Shown here piece by piece: positions 1-8,173 of a DNA stretch of 64,000 nt; position 1 is the stretch's first letter; each line of letters begins with the position of its first letter. Below the pieces are notes generated by a model. It was not told where the DNA came from. It worked only from the letters and a program-made list of their open reading frames with translations, and ran no database searches. This DNA comes from Lachnospiraceae bacterium (GTDB lineage Bacteria; Bacillota; Clostridia; Lachnospirales; Lachnospiraceae). The DNA lies in NCBI GenBank assembly GCA_910575275.1, contig CAJTEE010000002.1, positions 124,001 through 188,000 on the forward strand, written 5' to 3'. The position numbers and the translations under genes are program-made.

Positions 1-1
1 C

Positions 2-490
2 AGCGCAGAACTTATGGAGGCCTCGAAGAACGGGCTGGATCGGATTCTTACGGGAGTAGAAAAGCTTAAGGAGGCCTGGGAGAAGGGAGCAGAAGGGGCT
101 TTAAGCGCCGAAGAAGCAGAAAATAAAAAGAAAGCGCTTGAGCTTGTGGAAAAATACGAAAGGGCTATGGATGACGATTTTAACACGGCCGATGCGATCT
201 CCGCGGTGTTCGAGCTTGTGAAGCTTGGCAATTCCACAACAGAGGGCGCGAGCCGCGCATACGCAGGCTTCCTCAAGGAAACTCTGGTGCATCTGTGCGA
301 TGTGATGGGAATCCTGACAGAACGCAGGGAGGAGATCCTGGATTCGGAGATCGAGGACATGATCGCGCAGAGGCAGGCGGCAAGGAAGGAGAAGAATTTT
401 GCGCTGGCCGATGCGATCCGGGAAAAGCTCCTTGCACAGGGAATCGTTCTGGAGGACACGAGAGAGGGCGTAAAATGGAGACAGGCATAA
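2..490 (+). CDS. cysS: Cysteinyl-tRNA synthetase, C-terminal part (5' truncated by window)
   Basis: The visible 162 residues are the C-terminal anticodon-binding (DALR-type) helical part of cysteinyl-tRNA synthetase, which charges tRNA-Cys in the cytoplasm. The reading frame is open to the left edge, so the Rossmann catalytic core, zinc ligands and KMSKS loop lie outside the window. The segment DDDFNTADAISAVFELV and the terminal VLEDTREGVKWR are typical of the family, where the latter closes the protein. The stop lies inside the start of the next gene (16 bp overlap), so cysS and mrnC are probably translationally coupled, an arrangement common in Firmicutes. Confident in the family call. Confidence 0.95.
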   Translation, partial: SAELMEASKNGLDRILTGVEKLKEAWEKGAEGALSAEEAENKKKALELVEKYERAMDDDFNTADAISAVFELVKLGNSTTEGASRAYAGFLKETLVHLCDVMGILTERREEILDSEIEDMIAQRQAARKEKNFALADAIREKLLAQGIVLEDTREGVKWRQA

Positions 491-969
491 AAAGCCCGGC
501 AGGCGGGGCGGATACAGAGTGGGGCTTTTTTGAGGCGGCGTTCCATCTGAAGAAGATGGACGCTGCGCTGTATTCCCCGCTTGTACTGGCATATCTCGGG
601 GATGCGGTCTATGAGGTATTAATCCGCACGCTGGTGGTAAACGGCGGGAACATGCCGGTCAATAAACTTCATAAGCGCAGTGCCAGCCTCGTGAAAGCGG
701 CGGCGCAGGCGAAGCTTTTTATGGCTGTTGAGGACGAGCTTACCGAGGAGGAGCGCGCCGTGTATAAACGCGGGCGGAATGCGAAGCCGGTGTCCATGGC
801 AAAGAATGCGACGGTGCGTGACTACCGGATGGCGACCGGCTTTGAGGCGTTGGCCGGATACTTGTACCTGGCAGGGCGCCGCACACGGCTCGTGCAGCTC
901 GTGAGTCTGGGGCTTGAAAAAATCGGAGAATTTGATGGGGAACAAAAGGAATGCATGCTGAAGAACTGA
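475..969 (+). CDS. mrnC: Mini-ribonuclease III (23S rRNA maturation)
   Basis: Encodes 164 residues, the usual size for Mini-III, an RNase III catalytic domain without the double-stranded RNA binding domain. In Bacillus it trims 23S rRNA precursor ends. The signature YSPLVLAYLGDAVYE carries the acidic catalytic residues, and the later KRGRNAK segment is also family-typical. The frame stays open upstream to 295, but the ATG at 475 has a purine-rich AGAGAGGG upstream and gives the expected N-terminus, so the longer start is rejected. It overlaps the cysS end by 16 bp and the rlmB start by 19 bp, forming a compact RNA-processing operon. Confidence 0.93.
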   Translation: METGIKSPAGGADTEWGFFEAAFHLKKMDAALYSPLVLAYLGDAVYEVLIRTLVVNGGNMPVNKLHKRSASLVKAAAQAKLFMAVEDELTEEERAVYKRGRNAKPVSMAKNATVRDYRMATGFEALAGYLYLAGRRTRLVQLVSLGLEKIGEFDGEQKECMLKN

Positions 970-1691
970 ATCTGGAAGGACGGAACGCTGTTCTGGAGGC
1001 GCTTCGGGCCGGCAAGCCGATTGACAGATTGTATGTACTGGACGGATGCCAGGATGGTCCGGTAAAAACCATTGTGCGTGAAGCGAAAAGACAGGGAACG
1101 GTAATCGACTTTGTCCCGAAGGAGCGCTTAGATGCTATGACAAAAACAGGGCGTCATCAGGGGGTCATCGCCCTCGGTGCCGCCTATGCGTACGCCGAGG
1201 TTGAGGATATGCTGAAGGCCGCCGAGGAGAAAAAGGAGCCTCCGTTTCTGTTCCTTCTGGATGGAATCGAGGATCCGCACAATCTGGGGGCTATTATCCG
1301 GACGGCAAACCTTGCAGGAGCACATGGCGTTATTATCCCGAAACGGCGGGCTGTTGGACTGACGGCGGCGGCTGCAAGGACCTCGGCCGGAGCGCTTCAT
1401 TTTACACCAGTTGCAAGAGTCGCAAATCTTGCGTCTACGATCGAGGAGCTAAAGAGCCGGGGACTCTGGTTTGTATGTGCCGATATGCGTGGGGAGAGTA
1501 TGTATAAGCTCAACCTGACCGGACCGATTGGACTCGTGATTGGGAATGAGGGCGAAGGAGTCGGCCGGCTTGTGCGGGAAAAATGCGATATGACCGCGGC
1601 GATTCCGATGCGTGGGGATATTGATTCCCTGAATGCATCTGTGGCGGCGGGTGTGCTGGCTTATGAGATCGTACGGCAGAGACTTTTATAA
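951..1691 (+). CDS. rlmB: 23S rRNA 2'-O-methyltransferase, SpoU/TrmH family (RlmB-like)
   Basis: A 246-residue SPOUT methyltransferase. The N-terminal substrate-binding domain (about residues 5-80, starting EGRNAVLEAL) is followed by the trefoil-knot SAM domain. Conserved motifs are visible: DGIEDPHNLGAIIRTA (motif 1), GLVIGNEGEGV (motif 2) and IPMRGDIDSLNASVAAG (motif 3). RlmB methylates G2251 of 23S rRNA in E. coli; the exact nucleotide here is not shown by sequence. It is the last gene of the cysS-mrnC-rlmB operon and is followed at once by a strong terminator. The only close upstream purine tract abuts the ATG, so the start is slightly uncertain. Confidence 0.93.
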   Translation: MHAEELNLEGRNAVLEALRAGKPIDRLYVLDGCQDGPVKTIVREAKRQGTVIDFVPKERLDAMTKTGRHQGVIALGAAYAYAEVEDMLKAAEEKKEPPFLFLLDGIEDPHNLGAIIRTANLAGAHGVIIPKRRAVGLTAAAARTSAGALHFTPVARVANLASTIEELKSRGLWFVCADMRGESMYKLNLTGPIGLVIGNEGEGVGRLVREKCDMTAAIPMRGDIDSLNASVAAGVLAYEIVRQRLL

Positions 1692-1703
1692 AAACGAATA
1701 TAC

Positions 1704-1765
1704 GCCTTCGGGGCAGGAGGAAGACCCCGAAGGCAAAGAATCCTGCACAGCAGGATTCTTTTTTT
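1704..1765. terminator. Double hairpin with T-tract terminating the cysS-mrnC-rlmB operon
   Basis: Two consecutive perfect hairpins. The first has 10-bp arms GCCTTCGGGG (1704-1713) and its complement (1725-1734). The second has 12-bp arms (1735-1746 and 1750-1761) with a 3-nt loop and runs into seven T residues. The second hairpin also has A residues on its left side, so it can serve the convergent minus-strand gene ending at 1774. Confidence 0.88.
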
Positions 1766-1773
1766 GTGCAGGA

Positions 1774-2904
1774 TTAATCCTCGAGCGTATAGACCCGGAA
1801 TAGGTTAGACCAGGTATTGCCGATGATGTAGCTGGTGTAGGTTTTGCCGGGCTGTACATTAATGCTGTAGGTCAGAACCGGATTGCTCACGCTGCAGGAC
1901 GAGCAGTTGCCTATGAGCGCCGAGAAGACGATGACGGGAAGCTCGCCGAACGTGGAGAAGGAGGCCGTCTGTGCGTTCGTGACGAAGAAGGTGTAATTCC
2001 CGGCTGATGCCTGTTTGAAGGATGTGACTTCCTTGTACCCAACATTGGAGAATGCGACCTGGTTGTTGAACAGGCGGACGTCGTAGTTGGAGCCGCTGTA
2101 GGACATGTTGGCGACCCGCAGGCAGCCGTAGCCGGACGATAGGTTGGTGCAGCCCATATCGGAGACTCTTGCAAGTGTGACGCCGTTCGGGGCATCTAAA
2201 ATGACCATCGTAACCTTTTCACCGGCAACAAAGCCTAAAGACTGCTGGTAGTAGATTTGGCCGCGTGTCGCCTGTACCGTGACGGTATGGAAGCCGTCGG
2301 ATACTTGGCTGTACGAGGACACGGTCGCAAAGCTGGAGCCGGAGAAGACGCTCCGGCGGTCAATAAAGACGTCAAGGCTCAAACCGTTGGTCGTTGCATT
2401 CAAGAACCGTACCTGGCCGTAATAAGTAACCGTAGGCAGGCTTGGGGTCGGGCAGGTTATACAGGGCCAGGTAATGCTTGGCGTGTTGTTGCCGGGATAG
2501 GCCGGGATGCTGTTGCCCGGGCTGCCGGGCGGAGGTGCGATAGGGGTCGTGGGGATTCCCGCGATGTCATCTCCCGGATAAACGGGGAAGCCGCCCGGAG
2601 GCGCGATAGGGGTCGTGGGGATTCCCGCGATGTCGTCTCCCGGATAAACGGGGAAGCCGCCCGGAGGCGCGATAGGGGTCGTGGGGATTCCCGCGATGTC
2701 GTCTCCCGGATAAGCTGGGGGTCCGCCTGGAGGCGCGATAGGGGTCGTGGGGATTCCTGCGATGTCGTCTCCCGGAAAAACAGGGAAGCCGCCCGGAGGC
2801 GCGATAGGGGTCGTCGGAATTCCCGCAGGGTCGTTCCAGACGGCTGTGGCCGCGCCGTTTTCGTTGGCTGTGGCCGGCGTGTTGATGTTGGTTGTATCTG
2901 GCAT
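1774..2904 (-). CDS. DUF4397-domain protein with Pro/Gly tandem repeats
   Basis: A 376-residue protein with no recognisable signal peptide or membrane segment. Residues 28-126 consist of four 22-residue repeats (GIPTTPIAPPGG followed by FPVYPGDDIA or a close variant) and a partial fifth. A PCITCP motif follows, then a DUF4397-like beta domain starting around YGQVRFLNA with a second copy near RVANMSYSGSNYDV. DUF4397 is a domain of unknown function seen in surface and secreted proteins. The ATG at 2904 is chosen over an in-frame ATG at 2916 because TTGAGG lies six bases upstream of it. No function is assigned. The lack of an export signal in a low-complexity, surface-like protein is unusual; a spore or inclusion role is possible but unproven. 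Confidence 0.75.
   Translation of the reverse strand: MPDTTNINTPATANENGAATAVWNDPAGIPTTPIAPPGGFPVFPGDDIAGIPTTPIAPPGGPPAYPGDDIAGIPTTPIAPPGGFPVYPGDDIAGIPTTPIAPPGGFPVYPGDDIAGIPTTPIAPPPGSPGNSIPAYPGNNTPSITWPCITCPTPSLPTVTYYGQVRFLNATTNGLSLDVFIDRRSVFSGSSFATVSSYSQVSDGFHTVTVQATRGQIYYQQSLGFVAGEKVTMVILDAPNGVTLARVSDMGCTNLSSGYGCLRVANMSYSGSNYDVRLFNNQVAFSNVGYKEVTSFKQASAGNYTFFVTNAQTASFSTFGELPVIVFSALIGNCSSCSVSNPVLTYSINVQPGKTYTSYIIGNTWSNLFRVYTLED
2527..2823 (-). repeat. 66-bp in-frame tandem repeat array (four and a half units)
   Basis: Four nearly identical 66-bp units plus a partial fifth encode the 22-residue repeats of the DUF4397 protein. Units two to four differ at only a few bases, which points to recent expansion or ongoing slippage or recombination. 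The array lies wholly inside the coding frame and is not a CRISPR. Confidence 0.9.
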
Positions 2905-2961
2905 AAAAAACCTCAATGTTTTTTTATTATAAAATATGTGAAAAAAAATAAAATGTTACGG

Positions 2962-2990
2962 TTGACAAAAAGAAAAAGCCGTGATACTAT
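2962..2990 (+). promoter_or_regulatory. Promoter of tRNA-Thr
   Basis: TTGACA at 2962-2967, a 17-bp spacer, and TACTAT at 2985-2990 preceded by TG (extended -10), placed about 20 bp before the mature tRNA start. It faces away from the divergent DUF4397 gene. Confidence 0.7.
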
Positions 2991-3012
2991 ATCTAAGGTT
3001 TCAAAAACTTCT

Positions 3013-3085
3013 GCTGCTATAGCACAGTCGGTAGTGCGCATCCTTGGTAAGGATGAGGTCACCAGTTCGATTCTGGTTAGCAGCT
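3013..3085 (+). tRNA. tRNA-Thr (anticodon GGT)
   Basis: A 73-nt cloverleaf. Acceptor arms GCTGCTA and TAGCAGC pair perfectly, as do the D stem GCAC/GTGC, the anticodon stem CATCC/GGATG and the T stem ACCAG/CTGGT. The anticodon loop TTGGTAA gives GGT. The discriminator is T, and the 3' CCA is not encoded. Confidence 0.95.
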
Positions 3086-3102
3086 CTTGCAGAAACCATT
3101 AT

Positions 3103-3136
3103 AAGGCATTCCGGATCTCCGGGGTGCCTTGTTTTA
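3103..3136 (+). terminator. Terminator after tRNA-Thr
   Basis: A 12-bp stem with two G-T pairs (3103-3114 with 3119-3130) and a 4-nt loop, followed by GTTTTAT. It separates the tRNA from the MATE gene. Confidence 0.75.
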
Positions 3137-3162
3137 TCATATTATAAAAGGAGAAAGAAATC

Positions 3163-4515
3163 ATGAAGCGATCGTATGAGATGGACATGTGCAGCGGGCC
3201 GGTTTTAAATAAGATCCTGGTTTTTTCGGTTCCCCTCATGCTGTCGGGAATTTTACAGCTTCTATTTAACGCGGCGGATGTGGTCGTTGTGGGCCGCTAC
3301 GCGGGCAGCCAGTCGCTGGCAGCGGTGGGTTCCACGTCGGCGCTCATCAATCTGTTGATTAATGTGTTTATTGGTCTATCGGTCGGCGTCAATGTTCTTG
3401 TGGCGCGCTACTATGGGGCCAGGAAAGAGCAGGACGTAAAGGAGACCGTACATACGGCAGTCGCGATCAGCCTTCTTTCCGGCACGTTTTTAATCATTCT
3501 CGGGCTTTCCATGTCGAGGCCGATGCTGGAGCTCATGGATACGCCGGAGGATGTAATAGAGAAATCGTCGATTTATATGGAGATCTTTTTTGTAGGGATG
3601 CCGGCGACCATGCTCTATAATTTTGGAAGCGCAATCCTGCGCGCGGTCGGGGATACAAGGCGGCCGCTTTATTTTTTGACGGCGGCCGGTATCGTCAACG
3701 TGATTTTAAATCTGTTTTTTGTCATTGTATGCAAGATGGATGTGGCTGGTGTCGCGCTGGCTACCGTGATCTCGCAGGTGATTTCGGCGGGACTTGTCTT
3801 TGCCTGCCTTTTAAAGAACGAAGGGTATCTTAAGCTTCAGCTTAAGGAGCTTCGGATCTATTGGCCGAAGCTTAGGAGGATCGTAAAGGTCGGGCTGCCG
3901 GCCGGGATGCAGGGGGCGATTTTTTCGATCTCCAATGTGCTGATTCAGTCGTCTGTCAATTCTTTCGGCTCGGTCGCGATGGCAGGAAATACAGCCTCGC
4001 AGAATATTGAGGGGTTCATTTACAATGCGATGAACGCCGTGTATCAGACGAATTTGAGCTTTACGAGCCAGAATCTTGGCGGAAGAAAGTATAAGAGGAT
4101 CGGACGGATTATGCTGACCTGCCTGGGCGTTGTGACGGCGGTCGGCATAGGAATGGGATTTGCGGCCTATGGCGCAGGCAGATTGCTTCTGGGGATCTAT
4201 TCTTCGGATGCGGAGGTGTTGAAGTATGGGATGCTGCGGCTCGGAATCATCGCGACGACATATTTTACCTGCGGTCTCATGGACACGATGGTCGGGAGTT
4301 TAAGAGGGCTTGGATATTCGATTCTTCCGATGTGTGTGTCGCTTGCAGGGGCGTGCGGATTTCGTATCGTGTGGATTTTTACCGTATTCCAGATGAGCCG
4401 TTCGTTGGTGACGCTGTATATTTCGTATCCGATTTCGTGGGTGATTACGTTTGCGGCGCACGTTGTGTGCTACCGCCTGATCAAAAGAAAGCTGCCGAAG
4501 GAGGATTGGGATTAG
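3163..4515 (+). CDS. MATE-family multidrug/cation antiporter
   Basis: A 450-residue polytopic membrane protein with about 12 hydrophobic helices in two homologous halves, the usual MATE length. The N-terminal region with PLMLSGILQLLFNAADVVVVG and VGSTSALINLL is characteristic of MATE exporters, which couple efflux of drugs or metabolites to Na+ or H+. The ATG has a good GGAGAAAG site upstream. It stands alone between the tRNA-Thr terminator and a separate promoter, so the substrate cannot be inferred from its neighbours. Confidence 0.9.
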   Translation: MKRSYEMDMCSGPVLNKILVFSVPLMLSGILQLLFNAADVVVVGRYAGSQSLAAVGSTSALINLLINVFIGLSVGVNVLVARYYGARKEQDVKETVHTAVAISLLSGTFLIILGLSMSRPMLELMDTPEDVIEKSSIYMEIFFVGMPATMLYNFGSAILRAVGDTRRPLYFLTAAGIVNVILNLFFVIVCKMDVAGVALATVISQVISAGLVFACLLKNEGYLKLQLKELRIYWPKLRRIVKVGLPAGMQGAIFSISNVLIQSSVNSFGSVAMAGNTASQNIEGFIYNAMNAVYQTNLSFTSQNLGGRKYKRIGRIMLTCLGVVTAVGIGMGFAAYGAGRLLLGIYSSDAEVLKYGMLRLGIIATTYFTCGLMDTMVGSLRGLGYSILPMCVSLAGACGFRIVWIFTVFQMSRSLVTLYISYPISWVITFAAHVVCYRLIKRKLPKEDWD

Positions 4516-4572
4516 TGAAAATGGATCCGCAGGCGTTTCAAAAGAGGAGCAAAAGCCGGATCGTTTTTTAGG

Positions 4573-4601
4573 TTGAAAAGTAGGAGAGACAGGTATATAA
4601 T
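4573..4601 (+). promoter_or_regulatory. Near-consensus sigma-A promoter for the secreted protein gene
   Basis: TTGAAA at 4573-4578, a 17-bp spacer, and TATAAT at 4596-4601. It lies about 50 bp before the chosen start codon and after the MATE stop. Confidence 0.85.
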
Positions 4602-4649
4602 AAATACAGCAGTTGGTAGAATGCAGAATTGGATAAGGAGAATCTTGGA

Positions 4650-5552
4650 ATGAGGAAAAAAATGGCTGTGACGGTGGGGGCGCTTTTGCTTTCGATTTTG
4701 GTTTCTTTTCCAGCGCTTGCTTTTGGCGGCAAATGGGTACAGGGTACGGGAGAGAATGCAGGAAAGTGGAAGTATGAACTCTGGAACGGAAAGTGCCTAA
4801 AAGGGAGTGTGAGTGAGAAGGGGTACGTCCAGATGGTGTTCAGTCTCATTGACGGGGACAAGGATGGAGTTGCTGAGCAGTATTATTTTGATCAGGACGG
4901 CTGGCTGTATACAGATACGGATCTGTTGCCGGAGGTGGAAAACAGCAATGCGCCCATGTGCGTCTATGTGGATGAGAATGGAAGGTCGATCGTGGTTGAT
5001 TACTATACGAGGGCAAAGGCCAGCATGGTAAACAGCAGAGTCACATTTATCGAATTAATATCCGATTGGGAGGATGGAGAAGGAATCGATTTCCTCCCGG
5101 GAGAAATGGTTCAAATTAAGGTGGCGAGGCCATCGGACACACCGATTGACGTTAATAAATGGGTGGGAACGTTTGCAAACCGCAGCAGCAATGATGCGAC
5201 TGAATATAAAATATCCGTTGTAGATGACAACCATCTGGAGATTACCCCAACACTCTATAAGGATTATAGCAATAAGGGGGATTCCCATTATACGAAGGAG
5301 CCGGAAATCTGGAAATTCATTGATGAGACAAAGTGCGTTGCAGTACTGGATGGGGAGGATATTTACGCAGACACGAACCCGCTAAACCCGCTGCTGTCAA
5401 ATCGCCGAATCGATTTTCTTGTTTTGGATAGGGAAGGAAATCGAATCACCTCCTATTTATACGAGTATACGCCGGAATATAAAAGTACGATCGGCACCGG
5501 CCGAACGGATAAAGTGGAAATTTCTCTGATGTGTAATTTCTTCCGCCAGTAG
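4650..5552 (+). CDS. Secreted protein of unknown function
   Basis: A 300-residue protein beginning with a clear Sec signal peptide (MRKK, then a hydrophobic stretch ending SFPALAF, with likely cleavage before GGKW). The following segment, with Trp/Gly/Tyr-rich turns such as GKWKYELWNGKCLKGS and YYFDQDGWLYTD, resembles the choline-binding-like repeats found in clostridial cell-wall proteins, though only about two weak copies are seen. The remainder is beta-rich and not recognised. An in-frame TTG at 4629 exists, but AAGGAG at 4635-4640 positions ATG 4650 as the start. It is monocistronic, with its own promoter and terminator. Probable cell-surface or exported protein. Confidence 0.7.
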   Translation: MRKKMAVTVGALLLSILVSFPALAFGGKWVQGTGENAGKWKYELWNGKCLKGSVSEKGYVQMVFSLIDGDKDGVAEQYYFDQDGWLYTDTDLLPEVENSNAPMCVYVDENGRSIVVDYYTRAKASMVNSRVTFIELISDWEDGEGIDFLPGEMVQIKVARPSDTPIDVNKWVGTFANRSSNDATEYKISVVDDNHLEITPTLYKDYSNKGDSHYTKEPEIWKFIDETKCVAVLDGEDIYADTNPLNPLLSNRRIDFLVLDREGNRITSYLYEYTPEYKSTIGTGRTDKVEISLMCNFFRQ

Positions 5553-5573
5553 GATCCGATAAAAATGCTGGAA

Positions 5574-5609
5574 AAGAGGGGCTGCCGTAAGGCAGCCTCT
5601 TGCTTTTTT
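5574..5609 (+). terminator. Terminator of the secreted protein gene
   Basis: Stem AAGAGGGGCTGCC (one bulged G) paired with GGCAGCCTCTT across a GTAA loop, followed by GCTTTTTT. Confidence 0.85.
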
Positions 5610-5611
5610 CA

Positions 5612-6214
5612 TAAGATGTATTTGGGGACTGCCCTGGCCTTTGCTGCTGAAAAAGCACTTCCCATTATAGGAAATTTGTGGTATAGTATTTTTGAAAGTC
5701 TATCGTTCTTCGGTTTTGCTGTACGACACAACGCTTCTGGCCGAAGGATCGAGCGGCTTTTGTTCTGTCTATTGACAGAAATTGGCAGGGAAAGAGGAGC
5801 GGCAGGGGGCCTGACAGGAAGGCAGGCAGACCCTTTGCGCCACAGACTGCCGATACGGCCACCAAGAGAAGCTGGGGTACTTCAGTCCCGCGTATAAAAA
5901 TATTCACTATGGCTGGGAAGAATCCATTCTATTTTGGCGAAGGGCAAATGTATTATCTCTTTGGAGTACAATGCAGAGAATGCCATCGGATCCATCAAGA
6001 GCTGAGATAACACCTATATGCAGACGATGATTGACGAATGACAGCCTGTCCCAAAGGATTGTGCAAACCGGCTTTTGGAGGGGCAGGGCGAGAAAGGCAT
6101 GGATGCGCCTGTCAGGATGTCCTTCTCTCGCGGAACGTTTCAGGTATTGGTTCAGGCCTTGCCAGAACCGACTGCCTGGAATGAAAATATAAGAACAAAT
6201 TTGGAGGGAAATGT
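5612..6214. other. Gene-free 600-bp stretch holding a decayed reading frame
   Basis: No intact gene is seen here. Around 5870-6010 the plus strand reads as the tail of a protein if one base near 5928 is skipped: YFSPAYKNIHYGWEES, then YFGEGQMYYLFGVQC up to a stop at 6007-6009. This looks like the C-terminal remnant of a frameshifted gene, family not recognised. The rest has no clear coding signal. The ribosome binding site of the chemoreceptor (GGAGGG at 6203-6208) lies at its right end. Confidence 0.4.
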
Positions 6215-7891
6215 ATGGAAGGCGTCGTACATAGCGAAAACGAGAAACGAAATAGCAAGCGAATTGGCCGGAAGGTTGGAAACCTGGTTGCGGCGATACT
6301 GGGTGTGGGCATTACCCTGGTTGTGGTGTTATGTGTGCTGATGTTTTACAGGCTTGTCATGTCCATGCTGCAAAATGAATGTGTAAACGGCACAAATGTG
6401 CTGGCCTACGAATTGTCCACGTATTCCGGTGAGGATGATAAAACCGCGCTTTTAGATGCGCTGAAGCAGGAAATGGGATGTGAATTCACGATTTTCCATG
6501 GGGACGAGCGAGCTTATACAACCATCCAGCAGAACGGGCGGCGGGCCGTGGGTACCAGCCTTTCTAGCGAGCTTGCCGAGGTGGTGCTGAGGCAGGGCAA
6601 AAGCTATGTAGGGCGGGCCAACATTTTGGGAAAAGAGCATTTGTGCTCCTATGTCCCCACTTACGATGCCAACGGCCAGATCGATGGCTTGATTTTTGCC
6701 GGAATCTCAATGGCGTCCGCCACAAGACAGATCGGGCTGACGATTCTGCTGTCCTGTTTAGCGGGCATTGCACTGATTATTTTTGGGATTATGATTGTTG
6801 GCGCTTATATAAAAAGGACGGTTTCCAACCCGCTCTTTCGCCTGACCATATTGGCACAAACCCTGGAGCAGGGGGATCTTGGGCTGGAGCAGCATCAGAC
6901 AATGATGGTTGGCATTGATTCAAATGACGAGATCGGGGTTTTATCTCAAAGCTTTGACAAAACCATCAGCCGCCTGAGAAATTACATCGGAGAAATATCA
7001 AATATACTGGGGGCCATTGCCGGAGGAGATCTGACAACACATATTACAAAAGAATATGTGGGGGATTTTGCGTCCATCCGTACCTCCTTAAACGATATTC
7101 TTCAAAAACTTAACAATACGATGGGACAGATCGTCACCAGTGCGGAGTATGTTTCCGGCGGAGCAGAGCAGATGTCTACCGCCTCTCAGGCACTGAGCCA
7201 GGGTTCTATTGAACAGACCGGCGCTGTGGCGTATCTGGAAAAAACTATTCGTTCCGTCACCGAGAGCGTCAAGCAAACTGCAGAAACTGCCCAGCATGCG
7301 CGCGAGCAGGTTGGAGGCATGGGCAGCCAGCTTGCTGAGGGTAACGAAAAGATGCAGGAAATGATAACCGCTATGAGAGAAATTGCGAATAGCTCCAATG
7401 AGATTGAAAAAATCATCAAAACCATTGAGGATATCGCGTTTCAAACCAACATCCTTGCTTTGAATGCCGCTGTAGAGGCGGCTCGCGCTGGTACGGCGGG
7501 GAAGGGATTTGCTGTGGTAGCCGATGAGGTTCGTAACCTGGCGGCCAAGAGCGCAGAGGCGTCTCAGTCTACCTCGGTACTGATTGGACGTTCCATCGCC
7601 GCAGTGAATCAGGGGACGCAGATTGCGGATGCGACTGCGAAACAATTAGGAAATGTGATGGCGGGTGCTCACGGAATCGTGGAAACCATCAATGGGATTG
7701 CTGCTGACGCGCAAACCCAGGCACAAGCTGTAGAACAGATTCAGGATCAGATTGGCCAGATAACCAGTGTGGTACAGACCAATTCTTCTACGGCTGAGGA
7801 GAGTGCGGCCACCAGCCAGGAGCTGAGCGCCCAGGCTAATGTATTAAGACAGCTTGTAAAAACCTTTCATCTTCGCCGGGAACAGGGATAA
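6215..7891 (+). CDS. Methyl-accepting chemotaxis protein (single-Cache, HAMP, MCP signal domain)
   Basis: A 558-residue transmembrane chemoreceptor. An N-terminal membrane helix (about residues 25-48) precedes an extracellular single-Cache-type sensor (about 50-165), a second helix (about 170-200), a HAMP region, and a long cytoplasmic coiled coil. The hairpin tip is plainly present as [16 protein letters not shown] and [20 protein letters not shown]. It would signal through CheW and CheA. No che or flagellar genes occur in the window, so partners are elsewhere or the receptor feeds another pathway. GGAGGG sits six bases before the ATG. A decayed paralogue lies at 37291-37953. Confidence 0.93.
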   Translation: MEGVVHSENEKRNSKRIGRKVGNLVAAILGVGITLVVVLCVLMFYRLVMSMLQNECVNGTNVLAYELSTYSGEDDKTALLDALKQEMGCEFTIFHGDERAYTTIQQNGRRAVGTSLSSELAEVVLRQGKSYVGRANILGKEHLCSYVPTYDANGQIDGLIFAGISMASATRQIGLTILLSCLAGIALIIFGIMIVGAYIKRTVSNPLFRLTILAQTLEQGDLGLEQHQTMMVGIDSNDEIGVLSQSFDKTISRLRNYIGEISNILGAIAGGDLTTHITKEYVGDFASIRTSLNDILQKLNNTMGQIVTSAEYVSGGAEQMSTASQALSQGSIEQTGAVAYLEKTIRSVTESVKQTAETAQHAREQVGGMGSQLAEGNEKMQEMITAMREIANSSNEIEKIIKTIEDIAFQTNILALNAAVEAARAGTAGKGFAVVADEVRNLAAKSAEASQSTSVLIGRSIAAVNQGTQIADATAKQLGNVMAGAHGIVETINGIAADAQTQAQAVEQIQDQIGQITSVVQTNSSTAEESAATSQELSAQANVLRQLVKTFHLRREQG

Positions 7892-8006
7892 CGGCGGCAG
7901 ATCGGTTACGGCTTCGACGGATTAGAGAGCAGATATGGGTATGGTTTACGGGATAATCGGCAAACTATACTCATATTTTTTTCACACAATTTTCACACTT
8001 TTTCTC

Positions 8007-8035
8007 TTGCCAATTTTCCATGAGTGGCATATAAT
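8007..8035 (+). promoter_or_regulatory. Promoter of the marR-ABC operon
   Basis: TTGCCA at 8007-8012, a 17-bp spacer and TATAAT at 8030-8035. The candidate MarR operators begin ten bases downstream of the -10 box. Confidence 0.85.
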
Positions 8036-8044
8036 ACCGAAAGA

Positions 8045-8073
8045 GTTAACTAGTTAATCGTTAACTAATTAAT
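8045..8073 (+). promoter_or_regulatory. Tandem palindromic operator, candidate MarR autoregulatory site
   Basis: Two direct repeats with a 15-bp period, GTTAACTAGTTAAT (8045-8058) and GTTAACTAATTAAT (8060-8073). Each is itself palindromic (TTAACTAGTTAA is perfect), and they lie at the expected transcription start. MarR proteins bind palindromes of this size at such positions. Binding by the adjacent MarR is inference. Confidence 0.7.
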
Positions 8074-8173
8074 AATATAGGCATAAGATTTGGCAGGAAA
8101 CGTCATAAAAAAGAACTTTATGCCCGTCCCTGCCCAATGGATGCAGAGAGCATAAGGGAAGGAGGGTTATCGG

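Noticed and set aside
2560-2823. Regular 66-bp repeats that could be taken for a CRISPR array
   Set aside because: The repeats are contiguous, in frame and encode a Pro/Gly repeat protein; there are no unique spacers and no cas genes.
2257-3147. A 296-residue plus-strand frame across the repeat gene and tRNA-Thr
   Set aside because: It is antisense to the DUF4397 gene, low-complexity Arg/Gly, and runs through a tRNA gene.
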